Source: Gavia stellata (Eukaryota > Chordata > Aves > Gaviiformes > Gaviidae). Taken from it: a stretch of 64,000 nucleotides of DNA. Each line of letters opens with the position of its first letter. Position 1 is the stretch's first letter. This document shows positions 26,946 through 40,266 of this stretch, in pieces. The translations under genes were made by a program, and so were the position numbers. The stretch lies in the NCBI RefSeq assembly GCF_030936135.1, contig NC_082595.1, forward strand, positions 86,046,451 through 86,110,450, written 5' to 3'. The notes under the pieces were generated by a model. That model had not been told where the DNA came from and did not search any database. It saw only the letters and a list, made by a program, of their open reading frames with translations.

Positions 26946-28604
26946 ACGTTTGACAGCTATGCCTAGAAAATACTTAGTAGGATTTTAGTGACGGATATTA
27001 AATGATTACATGTCCAGCTACACACAAAATAACAACATTAACAGCAGTAAAAGAATATTTATGAATTATCGCTGTGAGTAATGACTTCAGTGCAGGTGAT
27101 CCTGACTTACAGAATGGTATGGCAAATTTTCTGTAAGGGGCAAACACACATGAGACTTCTGTCCAATCTCATATCACTGAAATGCAAGAATATCACTGTG
27201 AAGGCCACTGGGTTTGTTCAGATGTAAAACTAGGGAGAGAAGCACCAATTTCCTCCAGATACAGTAATCATTATTGATTTGCAATATCCCTGAACACTTA
27301 ATGCGAGAAAACTTTGTACACTAGCTACACATTTAAGTGTAATAAAATACTTTGTCTTCACTACCTGTCTTCTTTCCTGCATGCTGTTTGTAAAGGGTTA
27401 TGAAGAGTTAACTACACAATCAGGAGGCAAAGAGATGCAGGGAAATGTACCCAGCTGTTGAACAAAGCATCGAGACATGAACAGGACCTTGAGGCAGTTT
27501 CCCTGCCTAAAACAACAGGAAGCATCATCTACTGGATATTAATTTTTAACAGCAGACCTTTGAAGTGACTTCAAAGATATCAGGTGATTAAAACAGATAG
27601 AGGAAGCAAAGAGAGAGGCTGACCCTGTGCCACAGGAGAGGCTGGAACACAGGGAGGGATGGGCTGGGGGTTGCAGACGGGAGCCTGGCCAGCCAACACG
27701 CTCTCCAGCTAACACCATGGGCTAACACCACAGCTTCCCTCAACAACTGTGTTCAGGCAATCAGTACATGCTGGTTTGTTTCATAGAGGAAAATGCTCTT
27801 AACTGCTGGTGGTCTCCACCTCGTGAAAGCAGCATCCCCTGACTTGCCCTGCTCTGAGGCCATGGGGTGAAGGAAGGCTCCTGAGGCTCTCAGGAGTAGC
27901 AGCAGAGTGAACCAGGCTTAGGAGATGTTGCTTATCTACAGGAACTGCATCTGGGGCTAACTGCGAGTTTTCCATTAGAGTACATTGATAAAACGCTAGC
28001 TGAGAGCAAAAATATTCTTTGGGATAAGTCCCAAATCCTTCACATCCCCTAAAACTTATTCTGAGACATCTTTCCACAGAATATTCTTAACACGGAGTGG
28101 AAAGCGAGCAATCATTTCCTTCTACTTCAGAAAACAAAAATTTAATGCAGCTGCAGTATTGCAGTTGGCAATTACAGAAACTTTAGAGATACAATTAAAG
28201 GAATTTTCTGAAAGTTTTATCCATTATCTCACAAACTCATGAGAAATCTTGTTATTAGCATAGTTGGCATTAGCAAGCTACACTTTTGAAAAAAGCAATG
28301 CTTAGAAATTTTAACTGCCCAGATTGGTACTCTGTTGTGGCTGGAATATCAATAAGGTGCAAAAAGCCTTTCAGAGCATCTAAAACTAAATCTAAATTAA
28401 TTTCATTTAACTGATGTGTCAACTAACTTATTTAATTAAAGGACCATCTACTATTTGGAGAGGAAAAGAAAGGACTGTATCATGCAGTTCCAGCCCAATG
28501 CTATTAATTTCCAACCCAGAACAATAGTGTAAACTTTAAGTACTCATTTTTTATTTGAACTCCCTCATTTTGCTCCATTTTGTACTTGACTGCATAAAAG
28601 GGGT

Positions 28605-28624
28605 TTTTTTTGGGGGGGGGGGGG
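28605..28624. repeat. Homopolymer block T8G13
   Basis: Eight T followed by thirteen G (28612-28624). G runs of this length are rare and prone to sequencing error. Confidence 0.85.
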
Positions 28625-29307
28625 ATGGTGTCTGCAATCATTTTGTGAAACATCTTTGATGTTCTGTGGAGCAACAGGAGTTTACAGATCACAGGCTGAA
28701 TAACGCTAAACTAAATCAGGAAACGTTAAATCTGTCAAAATAAGACCCCAGAGCAAACTTTGTACCCACAGAGATGGCTTACATAGACATATCCTGCAGA
28801 AGATAAAACGAAGTTATAAAATGCACAGTGCAGCTTGCAGGTTAAACCCAAAGGTTACTATAAATAAATAATGTGCATCCCTTGAGGATACTCTCTCAGG
28901 GAAGACAGATTGCCACGTGAGAAGAATAGCGACAGCTCCACATGCAGCAGCAGGTAGAGCTTCAGGCTTCATGTAGGAAGGGGAGAATGGAGATTTCCCT
29001 TTCTCCCCCCTGCATAATGCTTTTCTGCCTCCTGTGTCATATGCTGGGGACATGCCCAAAGCTGGGGGTTGCAGGCAAGAGCGGGAATGGGACGCACCGC
29101 CCTGGGCTGCTGCACAAAAATGCAACTCTTTGAGCTTCAGTAGAGCCGCAAGGATGCTGGAGGGCCATGCAGCAGCTGGCTGTTTGCAAGTGCAAAAAAA
29201 TCACAGTGCAATAGCAGAGAGATGGCCTCTAGCAGGGTAGCAGGAGACAGGACTAAGTGCTGGTAGGCAGGTGGAAAGGCATCTCCTCTAGCCTTCCTGA
29301 CAAACTA

Positions 29308-29573
29308 GTTTCACAGGATAATTCAGGCTGGAAGGGACCTCAGGAGGTCCACAGTCCAACCTCCTGCCCAAAGCAGGGCCACCTGTGGGGTCAGGCCAGG
29401 TTGCTAAGGGCTTTATCCAGTTGGGTCTTGAAAACCCCCCAAGGATGTAGATGGCACAACCTCTCTGGGCAACCTGCTCTGCAGCTGGGCTGTCCTCATG
29501 GAGAAAAAGTTTCTCCTTAGGTGTAGTCTGAACCTCTCTTTTTTCAGCTTGTATACTTTGTCCCTTGCCCTCC
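29308..29573 (-). mobile_element. CR1 3' fragment, about 265 bp
   Basis: The reverse complement of CR1: TTCAGGCTGGAAGGGACCTC, then GGTTGCTAAGGGCTTTATCC and AACCTCTCTGGGCAACCTG, and GTCCCTTGCCCTCC at the far end. The octamer tail is eroded. Confidence 0.85.
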
Positions 29574-32500
29574 TTAGTTTACACATGTACTAACTAGCAG
29601 TAACACTGATCTCCTTTGGAAGGTAAAATGAGAAAGGTTTGGTAGTAACACTCACTCTAAATCTTCCTTCATTAATCTGCATGGTTAATAACTGCTATGT
29701 GTCTTTAATCTGTTCCACAGAAAAACCATACCAGGGCTGAGAAGGAAACATGTTTTCCATATCTGACTGTTTTTTGAGATTTAGAGAATAGATTCCAGTT
29801 CAAAACCAAAGGAGGCAAGTGAAATTTTTCTAGTAAAATAACTTTCAAAATGATATTTAAAAAGTCATTCCAGTCAATCATGTTTGGCTGTCATTTATGT
29901 TTACACTTTTGTACATGCACTCTTATTTGAAAACCAGCATTCATTTTGAACTGGATGGCCTGGATTTTCCACTTCCAGAATGACTGAATGCAGTGATCAA
30001 GCTGCTTTGGAAAATTTTTCTAAATCTTTTCAAGTTGAAAAATTCACAGAAATAGCTCACCTTGGAGGGGCAAAAAGGAAATGAGAAATGACTTGAAAAA
30101 GCTTTCATTTCAGAGTATTGGTATCTCCTTCCAAAAAGTTTCCAGCTAAAAATTCCTGAGCAGCTACTGTCTGTGCAGTTTATATTCAGTCCAGTTACGA
30201 TTTTTTTTTTCTTTAAGGAGTAAATGATTAGATTTTTTTTTTAAATTACAAAAATACAAGTTAAGAAGATTCACTCATGCAATGTTGTATTGGTAAAGAT
30301 ATAGTTGCATGGGAGTAGGTTAATGGCATGACAAACAATGAAAACAGCCACATAGTAAAACTGGTAAATAAAAGCCAAAACCAGTTTGGCTTTGAGTATT
30401 TCTGGTGCCATATAGCTACTCAGTTCAAAGTACTTTGAAAAGTGTTATAATCAGAGAGGTGCTCAGCACTTCATAAAAACCTCTCCCGAAGGGTTTCTTA
30501 CTGGTTGCCTTAAAATGCATCCCCGAACTTCTGTCGCTTCAGTGAACCCTGGGTACAATACGCAGATCTACAACCAAAAGAAACTTGTCATTACAAAGAA
30601 GGAAAAAGAAAGCAAAGTTTCTGATTCTGAAATCAGCTCCAGACTGATGGTCGCGCCTATAGGTGCTAGCCCAGCTCTTGGCAAGGGCGTGCAGCACATC
30701 GTTGTGAGTCAAGCTTAGCCGCTGGCTTACAGCAGGTATTTCAATCGCTTGTTCAGTTAGTGCAGCCACTCCCTCAGCAGGGCTCAACAAAAAGCTCCTT
30801 AAAACATTTAAGGTTTGGGAGCTACTGGCAGAGGCTTGGTGACTGATTTTACATCTTCTGAGCAAACGTCAGTGAGAAGACAAGCTGTGGCTTTCAGGGG
30901 CTGGAGGTGCCATGGTCCCCAAAAGAATTACCAGCCCTAGCCCCCATGCCATGTCTCCCAGCATGACATCTGCACCTAGGCGCAGCTCAGCCCTCCTCGC
31001 TGCTCAGGTCTCAGTCTCTTCACCAGTTGTTAACATGGGTACCTTGAATTTGGCCCACCTGAGAGCCTCTATCTGTGGCCAGCGAAAGAACATGTGGCTG
31101 ATGAAGGAGCATGGTGAAACCCTTCCTGACTCTTCCGATGGTGCGTATACCTTCCACCATCCCTCTTGGTGGTTTGTCCAGGAGCCGCTGTCTGTCATCC
31201 TGCTTACTTCCACAGGAAGCACCAGCAGCCTGCCTCCTCCCTACAGCACGGCGTTTGCTTTGCTCTCGGTGCCACGAGGAGAAGCAGCCACATGGGTCCC
31301 TGGCATTTGTCAGACCGTTTTCCCACCTTGGCAGAAAGTTGTGAGGAAAAAAAAATCAAATAGCAAAGTGGAATTAATCCTACAAATGTTAAGCAATGTT
31401 GCTTAAAAAAGAAACAAGCAAGCCCTTTTATTGCCATGGTAGATTTCTTAAAGCAAAATCAAACATGCTAATTTAAGAGCACCATTGAAACTAATACAAT
31501 GATTGCGGAACAAGTCACGTACAAACCTTCTTAGTTAAAATTTCAAAAAGCCAAAGGTATTTATTCAGAGCTGTACTGCTGCAAGTGCTGTAAATTACAA
31601 TGACTAATGTTAAAAGAGATTTACACGGCACAGTTGTTCCCATCTTTTTCATGAGCCTATAAAGTTAGACCCAACCTATTCAAATAAAGGTAGTTGTAAG
31701 TTATAGAAGTATTTCAGCCAAATGATGAAGCAGGAGAAACTTATTCAGCACTCTGTCCTGAAGGTTATAATGCATATAACTGAGAAAATTAAAAACTGGA
31801 TACATTAAGGGGCAATTTAGGATCTCTTACTGGATAGACAGAACGGAAATGAGACTGCAGCAGCCAACTGTACAATGGGCACAGCGGAGGTATTGCGACT
31901 TGTCCCTGGCAGGTACAGAGAGATAAATGGAAGATTTTATTTTTTTCTTTTTGCAGTGGGGTTACTATGTGCTGGGAAGAGCGAAAATGGACCAGAAACC
32001 AGATCAGCAAAAGTACCACCCGCACAACACCCATTTTATTCGCATTAATCCAAATTTTTCAGTCTCAAAAGTCAGCCTGGTTTCTGTCTGGCTGGGAAGT
32101 CACTAGAGCCTGGTCAGCTATCAGTATTACAGTTTTCTGGTCACTTAAGTTCTGCTTTTAGTCACCCCCTAAGGGGCCTGGATCTTGCTGGCAGAGAGAG
32201 AATCATCATCTTGCTCACATCTATGCCTTTAAAGATTCTTAATTAAGTTTTCCTTCATTTATTGCGCTCGAGATACCTGGTCCACGTGTGCTTGATCTGT
32301 GTGTGCCCCTAGTTGATGCAGAAGGTTCACACAAAGCTGAGGGAGAACCAGTAGCTCCTTAAAATTACCCCTGTAGGAGTACCACTGTTGAGGCTGAGCC
32401 ACCAGGTAGCAAAATAGATAAGGACAACGAAGAGGTGCCTGTTGATTGAGGCATTTTTTCAGGGGAAGAAGGAATCCGGCCTTTTGGTCGTTGCATCCAG

Positions 32501-34213
32501 CTCTGCTTCTTTGTTTTAGCTTAGGGGACAAATCCAAGATACAAAAATGCAGTTGCACCACTTGTTTAGAAATCAAGTCTTAGCTGGCTACATAAGAAAC
32601 CTGTGGAAGAACTGCTGAATCTTAATCTCCCAAGTGCTAGTCCAGTCCTTCATTTAAAAATATTGCCCATCCTGAAAATCAGGACTTGGAACTGCCCTCT
32701 TTTGGGTGTAAATCAGCATGGAAATGCCTTGGTGTTATTTAGAAGTAGTAGCTGTAGGCTCTAGCATTAGCTGCAAGTAATGAATACATTATTATCTGTG
32801 GTTTACAGCAAGCAGAATCCATTCATTCACACTACTTTTATTTTATGATTCCTCTGTAGTTTTTCATCTATACAGGGAATATGTATCATGCACATGAAAA
32901 AAACAACCCCAAAAGATGTTTGAAAAAGTCTGTCATCAGGTTCCTCTTCTCTATACCCTTTCTTCTGATGATCATCCTTTTATGCTTGCATCATCATCAT
33001 ACTGAAAGAAAATTAATTCTATGATGTTTCCTAAGTATCATGTAATATAATTGATTAGTAGCTAAAGTAAACCTCAAAGAACACTCCGTTCTTAATTTTG
33101 GAGGTCAGTAAGAAACCATCTGCAAAACCAGAGCTGTTTATTAATATGCTCTTTATTCTGAGGCATTTTAGTACCTAGTCAGGTCAAACACATAAATATT
33201 AAATACTTTTTAAATCTAGTATTATAAATACTATTTATATACAAATATCACGGGATATCATCGGTTATCATATGAAGACTACTGTCAAAACTATACGTGG
33301 GTACCAAACCTCAGAAACTGTGGATGGCTTAAATGCCAGTTTTGCCATCTCTTCTATGGTTATGTCTACACTTTTGCCAACACAAAAGAACGGAGATAAT
33401 TTGAGCAGGCTTTGAACTATGGCACTTCAGATGCTTTAGCAATCTCATTACAGCTGCAAAATTGGCTGTTGCTTGAACATTTCTCTGGAGTATCATTATG
33501 CAGTGATGTTGTTGCTATGCTGTACCCATAAATGCATGGGTAGCAGTGTGGGAAAGAAAGGAATTTCTTTCAGGAAATGAGGAAAAAAATGAAGACGAGG
33601 TCTTTTATCATCATTGCGTGTGTGAAATTTTCATCAGACAAGGAACACCGTGGACCAGACCTGCTTGAGACTTCTCAGAAGTGCTTACAGGAATAGAGCT
33701 ATTAACTCACTGTACTGATGAGGTCAGATTCCTGTTTCTTATAGCTTTATGTCACTTTGTGTTTTCCAATGGAGAAGTGACAAATCACACCACTGGTACC
33801 TTTGCCAGCTTCCTCAGCACTTCTCCCTGCCACAACAGTCTGCTCCCACCCAAAAAGGGACATAAAAGCTATCAGTGGGGGGAGACTTTTTCGCTTTTCC
33901 CCTTCCTGTGATATTCAGGAAGATGTTTCAGTTTCTCAAACTGCCCACCTTCCACTAACAGAAATCTCACTGAGGCCTGGTGTGGTCACTCATCAACATC
34001 TAGAGAAAAGATTTTGGGACTGGATTTTCTAACTATTTAACCTGACAGTGCACGAGCCAGAACAGCATGCAGGTCTTCTACCTCTAGATTTGAGCTCCAC
34101 ACTTAAAATAAATAAACAGAAACAATTATAGGGAGGATAGGGGATACCTACAGAGCGTTTGGACAGGAGTTCATCGAGTTGCTGGGAAGCACTAAAAATG
34201 CCAGGTGAGGTTC

Positions 34214-34379
34214 CCCGCTGCTGAGCACTGAGCACGTGGAGCACCGTGCTGGCACGGCCTCTGCCTCGCCTCGGTGGTGCTCGGTGCAGGCAAACTCATG
34301 TCTCTGCTCACGTAAATAACAGAGGGTTGTAGCTATTGTAATTTGCTGAGATTTGTGTTTAAAGACTAAAGACGCAGGT
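34214..34379 (+). promoter_or_regulatory. Small CpG cluster followed by a consensus splice donor
   Basis: Seven CpG dinucleotides fall in about 69 bp (34215-34283) in otherwise CpG-poor sequence. About 95 bp later GACGCAG is followed by GTAAGC, a strong 5' splice site. This could be the first exon of an unannotated plus-strand non-coding RNA, or chance. Confidence 0.2.
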
Positions 34380-35867
34380 AAGCACGGTGCTCTGTGTGAA
34401 TGCTAGCCTGGCTTTACAATATTTTTAGTTGTCACCTTATTTTGTTTGTCACTTCAAAGCACTGCAAATTTGGCTTGATGCTGGCAGGGAATTAAAATAT
34501 GTCAATGTACGTTTTGGCTGCCTCAGGCAGATGGAGGGACTAATATCTCTTTTCTATTATCTGACTCTTTCTCCCATTTAATTAAGAGATTTATAGGCAT
34601 GTATTCAAGTATTATGATATAAATGCTTTGACCCACATTTCCTCTCACATTAAAAAAATTTCTAAAGATTTCAAGGGCATAATGGTTCTTGCTTCTCAAG
34701 TAAGAGGAAAAAAGTATTCAATTACTCGTGAAAGAACACACTAAAGTATGCTTCATGATATACTTGAAACTTGAGGTTGCTAAGGTTTGCAAGGTCATGT
34801 CTTTTGTGTTTCCTGTAATTTTGGAACCCAAGGCATTTGTGGTAATGAAGGGAGTTATTTAAAATTCAAAGGAAGAGGATTTATTAATTAATAAAAGGTG
34901 CTTGATCTTGGGGAAGGGAAAATTGAGATTTATTTAGAAAAAGAGAAACCAGTATATTATTCCTGCTCTAACTAATATATTTATTTTTTAAGTTGTTATT
35001 TATTATTCAGACTTTCTAAGATTTGCCATCTAAAGATGCCTATACATTCCTGATGTTCTTCTGAAAATAAGCTCTCCAAGTTGTCCATGTGACCAAAATT
35101 CAGTATGTTATTCCCTAGAAAGATGCCTCCTCTGTAGTGCAGACTCAAGTGAGAACCCTAAGACTCGCATTATGTGACTGAAGGCATCCTTTCCAAAATC
35201 ACACAAGTAATTTGCAGGTTTTACAGATTTGATAAGTATTTTTCTCTCTCCCTTAAAAATCAGTAAGAGTTGAGCACAATGAGTCTTTTCAAGATATGCT
35301 TGTCTGCAAAATTTAAGGAGTAAGTCCAGATACAGTGCTTAACCCCCTCTAAAAAAAACCCTAAACCCAAAAAACTATCATCTCAGTGATTTTGAAAATG
35401 AGAATTCAATTTCCAAATCCCTGCCATGATTTTTAACATTTTGCTTCAAAACTGAGCATGAGACATTTATGATATCTGCTGTTGTTTATTTCTTTCTGTT
35501 GCTACTAGGTCAGTAAAAGCAGGTGTGTATATCCAAGTGTAATGCTCACTCTTTTTGATGAGGGTTAATAGTGCTTGCTCAAGGAAATGCAAATTAAGTA
35601 AATGTTGATTGAATTCAGACTGTCAACTATCAACTTCATTTACTATTAATCTCTCAAGGTCATGAGATTAACATTGTTATAAATAATTGATCTGAAAATA
35701 ATTCAAACAAATTATTGGCTTGTGAACTGAATAAAATATTGCCTGTTAACCTAAAGATTATAGACGGTAAATTTTTATCTACTGAGAAAGTAATCTCTTT
35801 TGAATTGTAGATCATTGTTGAATATATTTGATGTCTTTAGAGCTGATCAAGCTGGAAAACAAGTGCG

Positions 35868-35896
35868 GGTGTATATGTATATATGTGTATATGTAG
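35868..35896. repeat. TG/TA simple repeat
   Basis: An imperfect GTATATGT run of about 28 bp. Confidence 0.8.
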
Positions 35897-36165
35897 ATAA
35901 AACCTTCAAAATATTAGCTCTGTAACAAGTGATACTCCTCAGGAAAAATGTATTTCGGTATAGATTATGTTTTAAAAATCCTGCAGAGGGGTGAATGAAA
36001 TAATGCGATAAATGGGGGGTTAAACACAAGTCTGTGAGAAGTAGGTTTGAAGACCAGTGTAAGAGGTGCAACTGGAGCCCACGAGTTTTCAGCGGAGACC
36101 TAAAACCGATATGTAGTGCAGAAGGCCTGGTAGAAGAAAAAGTATGAACACGTATGAAACACAAA

Positions 36166-36179
36166 GGTGCCCTCTGGTT
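36166..36179 (-). promoter_or_regulatory. CTCF-like core motif
   Basis: The minus strand reads ACCAGAGGGCACC, a moderate match to the CTCF core. It lies in intergenic sequence and points away from the intronic motif at 57749. Confidence 0.3.
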
Positions 36180-37957
36180 TACTCTCATTTTCATTGCTTT
36201 TTGCTCTCTGGCCACGTCTGTGTGGTGGGTGGGAAAAAACAGGACAAAAATGCTCCAGGCAAAACTTTCATTCTGTTTATAATCTCCTAAAGGTTCAATA
36301 CTTTATTGTTTGGGCAGTTTTATTGCTTTAAATTTGCACACTGTGTACGACAAAACCATAAGGAAATTAAGTTTAGAAAAAGCTAGTTTGTGGAACATCC
36401 ATTCCTGAAATCTGCAGAGGGAGGCACACTTCCCTCTTGCACCTTGTGTCTTCCCAGCAAGTAAGAAGGATGGTCTTTTAGATCCATGATTTCTGAGCCT
36501 GTCTCTGCCCAGTCATTTGAAGCATCAAGGGACGATGGCATGGTCCCTTGGACAATGGCAGAGAGGCTCCACTGTGAGTTACTTGGCTGAAAAGAGATTG
36601 TCTACAGTGACACTTCTCCGGAATATTCCCCTCACCACTAAGAATCTGCAGTGCAGGGATCATCTGAGCCAGAGATGGATGTCAGTGAAATAACTGAAAA
36701 ACAGCAATATACTTATTTAAGTGTCAAGTAACCAGTGACAGATGTCCTCCTAAAGGCTTTTTATGTGGGGTGTGAGAACAAAAGCTGGTGCCAATCAGGT
36801 TTCTGATCTTCCCAAATTTCTTTTCCTCTAGCTCCTTGTGCATTTTTCCCAAAGCCCTTGCCCTGCTCAAAAGAGGAGGAACAGAGGGTATAAATCTTGA
36901 GGTGTTCATAACACCTTTACAGCACTTCTCTGGCTGACAGGCCTGTGTGAGAATAAGTATATGACAAGCCCCTGCTTCCCTAAGGCTTATATTGAACTCT
37001 GTAACGCTTTTAATTAGAGAAAACATCATGAGGTGTTTCCAAGAGTACCTTGAGCCCTAGCTCTGGCTGTCTCATTGACTTGTCCACTTAAAGAGCGAGT
37101 CGTCACCTTCACTTGGACGCAAGCCTCCACGGACTTCAACAACACTGCACAAAACTGTAAGAGCTGACTGTCTGTCCCACCTTGGAAAGCACTGAGATAT
37201 TTTTACTTTGAGGAGCAAGTCAGACAGAACAACTGAAAAGATCATGGCTGATGGGTTTGAAACTGGCCATTGCACAAAGAGAAATGGTTAATCATTTTTG
37301 TTATTTAAGTGCTGACTATGTACTGACATTTGTGACTATATAGTGCCCCAAGTACCACTAGCCACTATTTTGAGATAAAAAAATAGCTGGGTGTCTCAAA
37401 TACAGTGTGAAAGCTGGTCATTTTTGAGAGACATACAGAAAAGCTGTTTGTTATATACAAAGATCTGCAATATCCAAAGTGACAATTTTACAGGCACTTA
37501 ATAGAAGCAAGATTTTCAGTTAGTATGTGCTCGCACGAAACAAGACCCAGTTTACACACCTGGAAATGGACTCTCCAAGTCGCTCATATTATTGGAAATT
37601 CCACGCAGTGAAACTGGATGGAGGTAAAACGAGGAGACACCCGTGTCTGTGCCCACAGCTGCTCCAGCGTGTGAGAGCAGTGCAGCCTTGGGCTCCCCAT
37701 CTGCTGAAAGGGGACAACAGCTCTAACTCAGCTAAGAGGAATTCTTCGAGATTCCAGTAATTATGCCAAAATTCACCTAATTATTCTAGTTCTCAAAAAT
37801 GTTTTGTCAAAAATTGGCACATTTTAACTTTCAGTAGTGAATGGCATACAAGTACTTTTCTGTCAGAAATCCTCAACTCATACAGCCATCAGTCTCGCCT
37901 TCATCTGGCCATAGGCATAGCTTCCTACTCAATCCAAATGATACGTCCACAAAATTT

Positions 37958-38034
37958 CCCTGCTCATTGCAGGGGGCTTGGACTAGATGACCTTTAAAGG
38001 TCCCTTCCAACACAAACTGTTCTATGAGTCTATG
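37958..38034 (+). mobile_element. Short CR1 3'-end fragment
   Basis: GGGGGCTTGGACTAGATGAC, then CTTTAAAGGTCCCTTCCAAC, ending TTCTATGAGTCTATGA, is a CR1 3' terminus in plus orientation. Confidence 0.85.
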
Positions 38035-38430
38035 AAAATTAAAGGGTTGTTGGGTTTTTTTTTAGTATTTACCCAGTGATGCTGAAATGCTGCAGACAGA
38101 GTTGCTGGCAGGGTGAGTTTAGGTTGGACCTAAGTGAGGAAAAAAGGAAGGAAAGAAGAGATGGGAATTGTAATGACTACTTTTGTGTGGGAACTGAGAA
38201 AAGCTTGAGCTCAATTAACCGAGATGAATTTTACTTATATTACTATGTAAGTAGAAGTTCCTGTACAAGTAGGAGCCTTAGTATTATGCATACAGGTACA
38301 TGCATGTGTGCCTGCATATATACCACCACAACCCCAACCATCAGAGTTTTCATATGTGGTAACGGAGTAACCACCTCACTGGTTTATAACCTTTGTCTTG
38401 TTTAACTTTTCACTTCTTCTCTTCATTTCA
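38035..38430. other. Intergenic, nothing recognised
   Basis: About 400 bp between two CR1 copies with no feature I can name. Confidence 0.6.
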
Positions 38431-39232
38431 CAGAATCACAGAATCACAGAATCATTAAGGTTGGAAAAGACCTGTAAGATCAAGTCCAACCACCAACCAA
38501 CACCACCATGCCCACTAAACCATGTCCCGGAATGCCACATCCACACATTCCTTGAACACCTCCAGGGATGGTGACTCCACCACCTCCCTGGGCAGCTTAT
38601 TCCAGTGTCTCACCACCCTCTCAGTAAAGAATTTTTTCCTAATATCCAGTCTAAACCTCCCCTGACACAACTTGAGGCCATTTCCTCTTGTCCTGTCATT
38701 TGTCACTTGGGAGAAGAGACCAACACCCACCTCTCTGCAACCCCCTTTCAGGTAGTTGTAGAGAGCGATGAGGTCTCCCCTCAGCCTCCTCTTCTCCAGA
38801 CTGAACAACCCCAGCTCCCTCAGCCGCTCCTCATAAGACTTGTGCTCCAGACCCCTCACCAGCTTCGTCGCCCTTCTCTGGACACGCTCCAGCACCTCAA
38901 TGTCCTTCTTGTACTGAGGGGCCCAAAACTGAACACAGTATTCGAGGTGCGGCCTCACCAGTGCCAAGTACGGGGCACGATCACTTCCCTACTCCTGCTG
39001 GCCACACCATTTCTGATACAGGCCAGGATGCCGTTGGCCTTCTTGGCCACCTGGGCACACTGCTGGCTCATATTCAGCCGGCTGTCGACCAACACCCTCA
39101 GGTCCTTTTCTGCAGGGCAGCTTTCCAGCCACTCATCCCCAAGCCTGTAGCATTGCATGGGGTTGTTGTGGCCGAAGTGCAGGACCCGGCACTTGGCCTT
39201 GTTGAACCTCATACAATTAGCCTGGGCCAATT
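38431..39232 (-). mobile_element. CR1 retrotransposon, 5'-truncated, about 800 bp
   Basis: The 3' tail is seen as three CACAGAAT octamers near 38431-38452. On the minus strand two frames cover the ORF2 C-terminus: [15 protein letters not shown] to [10 protein letters not shown] (39230-38975), then [18 protein letters not shown] through [16 protein letters not shown] to [16 protein letters not shown] (38967-38515). The frame break near 38969 looks like a single-base loss in a G run. It is the most complete member here of the subfamily shared with 7880, 18852 and 63484. It lies just beyond the candidate FAM83B poly(A) site, in the same orientation as the gene. Confidence 0.93.
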
Positions 39233-39954
39233 TCTTTCCTCCATTAAGTCTAAATATAAACTGTAACCTATTCAGAAATGCTACTGTTTCCTGCTGCTTT
39301 TTCAAAGGCACTGAGCAAATATACAGGATTCAAACTCAATTTCTCTATTCAGTAGTAGCATGCACTCATGCATGGAGTTGTCTGAAGCTAATTCTCTCAA
39401 GCAATGTTATGGAAGTGATTTTTTCCAATAGCATTTACAAGGCAAGAGGTAGGCAAACAGATTTCTGAAGGATGTTTCATGTATATAGGAAAGAGGAAAT
39501 TAAGGTGGAGATGGAAGGAGGACATGGAAAAGACTATTGAACCTGACATCAGTAGCAACGCAGAATTAACAGGAAGGGAAACAAATCCAGAATGTCAGGG
39601 CAAGGAAGTGATACAAGGCTCTGAAAGTAAACATGAGATGCTAACACAGTTGACCTTACCCTGTTTAATTTTTGATCCAGCTTATTGCTACCTATATTCC
39701 AGAAATTCTACATTAAAGTGATGTTGGCTTTGGTCTTTTCTTTGTTGTTTGGGTGGACTCTTGGTCCTGTAAAAGGTGCAGCAGTTCTGCAAACACTGAT
39801 GCTGCCACAAAGCAGCTTTGAGACCTCAATTTACAACATTTCACTCCACATTTCTGTTGTCAGCATTTTTTAAAAAGATGTTCTAAATTTTTAAACGAAA
39901 AATGTTAATAACAGTATGAGCCAGTGAAAACAAGAACACAGGAATGAGCTGAGC
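39233..39954. other. Intergenic, between CR1 and candidate FAM83B transcript end
   Basis: AT-rich sequence with no coding frame that resembles a known protein. Confidence 0.5.
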
Positions 39955-39968
39955 TTTAGAAGAAACAT

Positions 39969-39974
39969 TTTATT
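39969..39974 (-). promoter_or_regulatory. Candidate FAM83B poly(A) signal
   Basis: On the minus strand AATAAA is followed after 10-20 bases by an A-rich spot suited to cleavage. A GU-rich stretch containing CCTGTGTTCTTG comes next. This hexamer, cleavage site and GU-rich order is the standard vertebrate poly(A) arrangement. It lies about 6.2 kb below the stop codon. Other minus-strand AATAAA hexamers nearer the stop are alternatives. Confidence 0.35.
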
Positions 39975-40266
39975 TGGTAAAAAATAAAAGTAATAAATTA
40001 TTTCAAGACAATTTTTGGTTTGTATCTGTACATACACAGTATATCCATAACATAGCTGCTATGTAATCCAGGAATTCCAACTGAGAAAAAGGATTTACAT
40101 ATCAAGTAACAATTTAAAATGAAACCAGCACAGTCTTCTACATCTGTTAGTATTGAAACCAACTTGATGGAATTCCTTTTTTTTTTCCCCCAAAATTACC
40201 CATAATATCTATTCCGGGTCGTGTGTGTTTGTAGCATCCCTCATGCTTCTTTTGCATCATCTAGAT

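Larger units (their letters stand above)
23827..29307. other. Intergenic, mostly unremarkable
   Basis: AT-rich sequence with the promoter-like patch at 26745-26945, a GC-richer patch at 27640-27930, and the T8G13 tract at 28605. No recognised gene. Confidence 0.6.
29574..37957. other. Intergenic, mostly unremarkable
   Basis: AT-rich sequence with GC-richer patches at 30890-31330 and 34170-34300. The first contains the longest intergenic ATG frame (30912-31406, 164 codons, plus), Ser/Pro-rich with no domain I recognise. No HCRTR2 exon is seen. Confidence 0.6.

Noticed and set aside
38605..39150. 181-codon plus-strand frame
   Set aside because: It is the antisense shadow of the CR1 copy at 38431-39232.
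1..39954. Expected HCRTR2 exons (the downstream neighbour in human)
   Set aside because: No reading frame resembling the orexin receptor N-terminus or its transmembrane helices was found on either strand.
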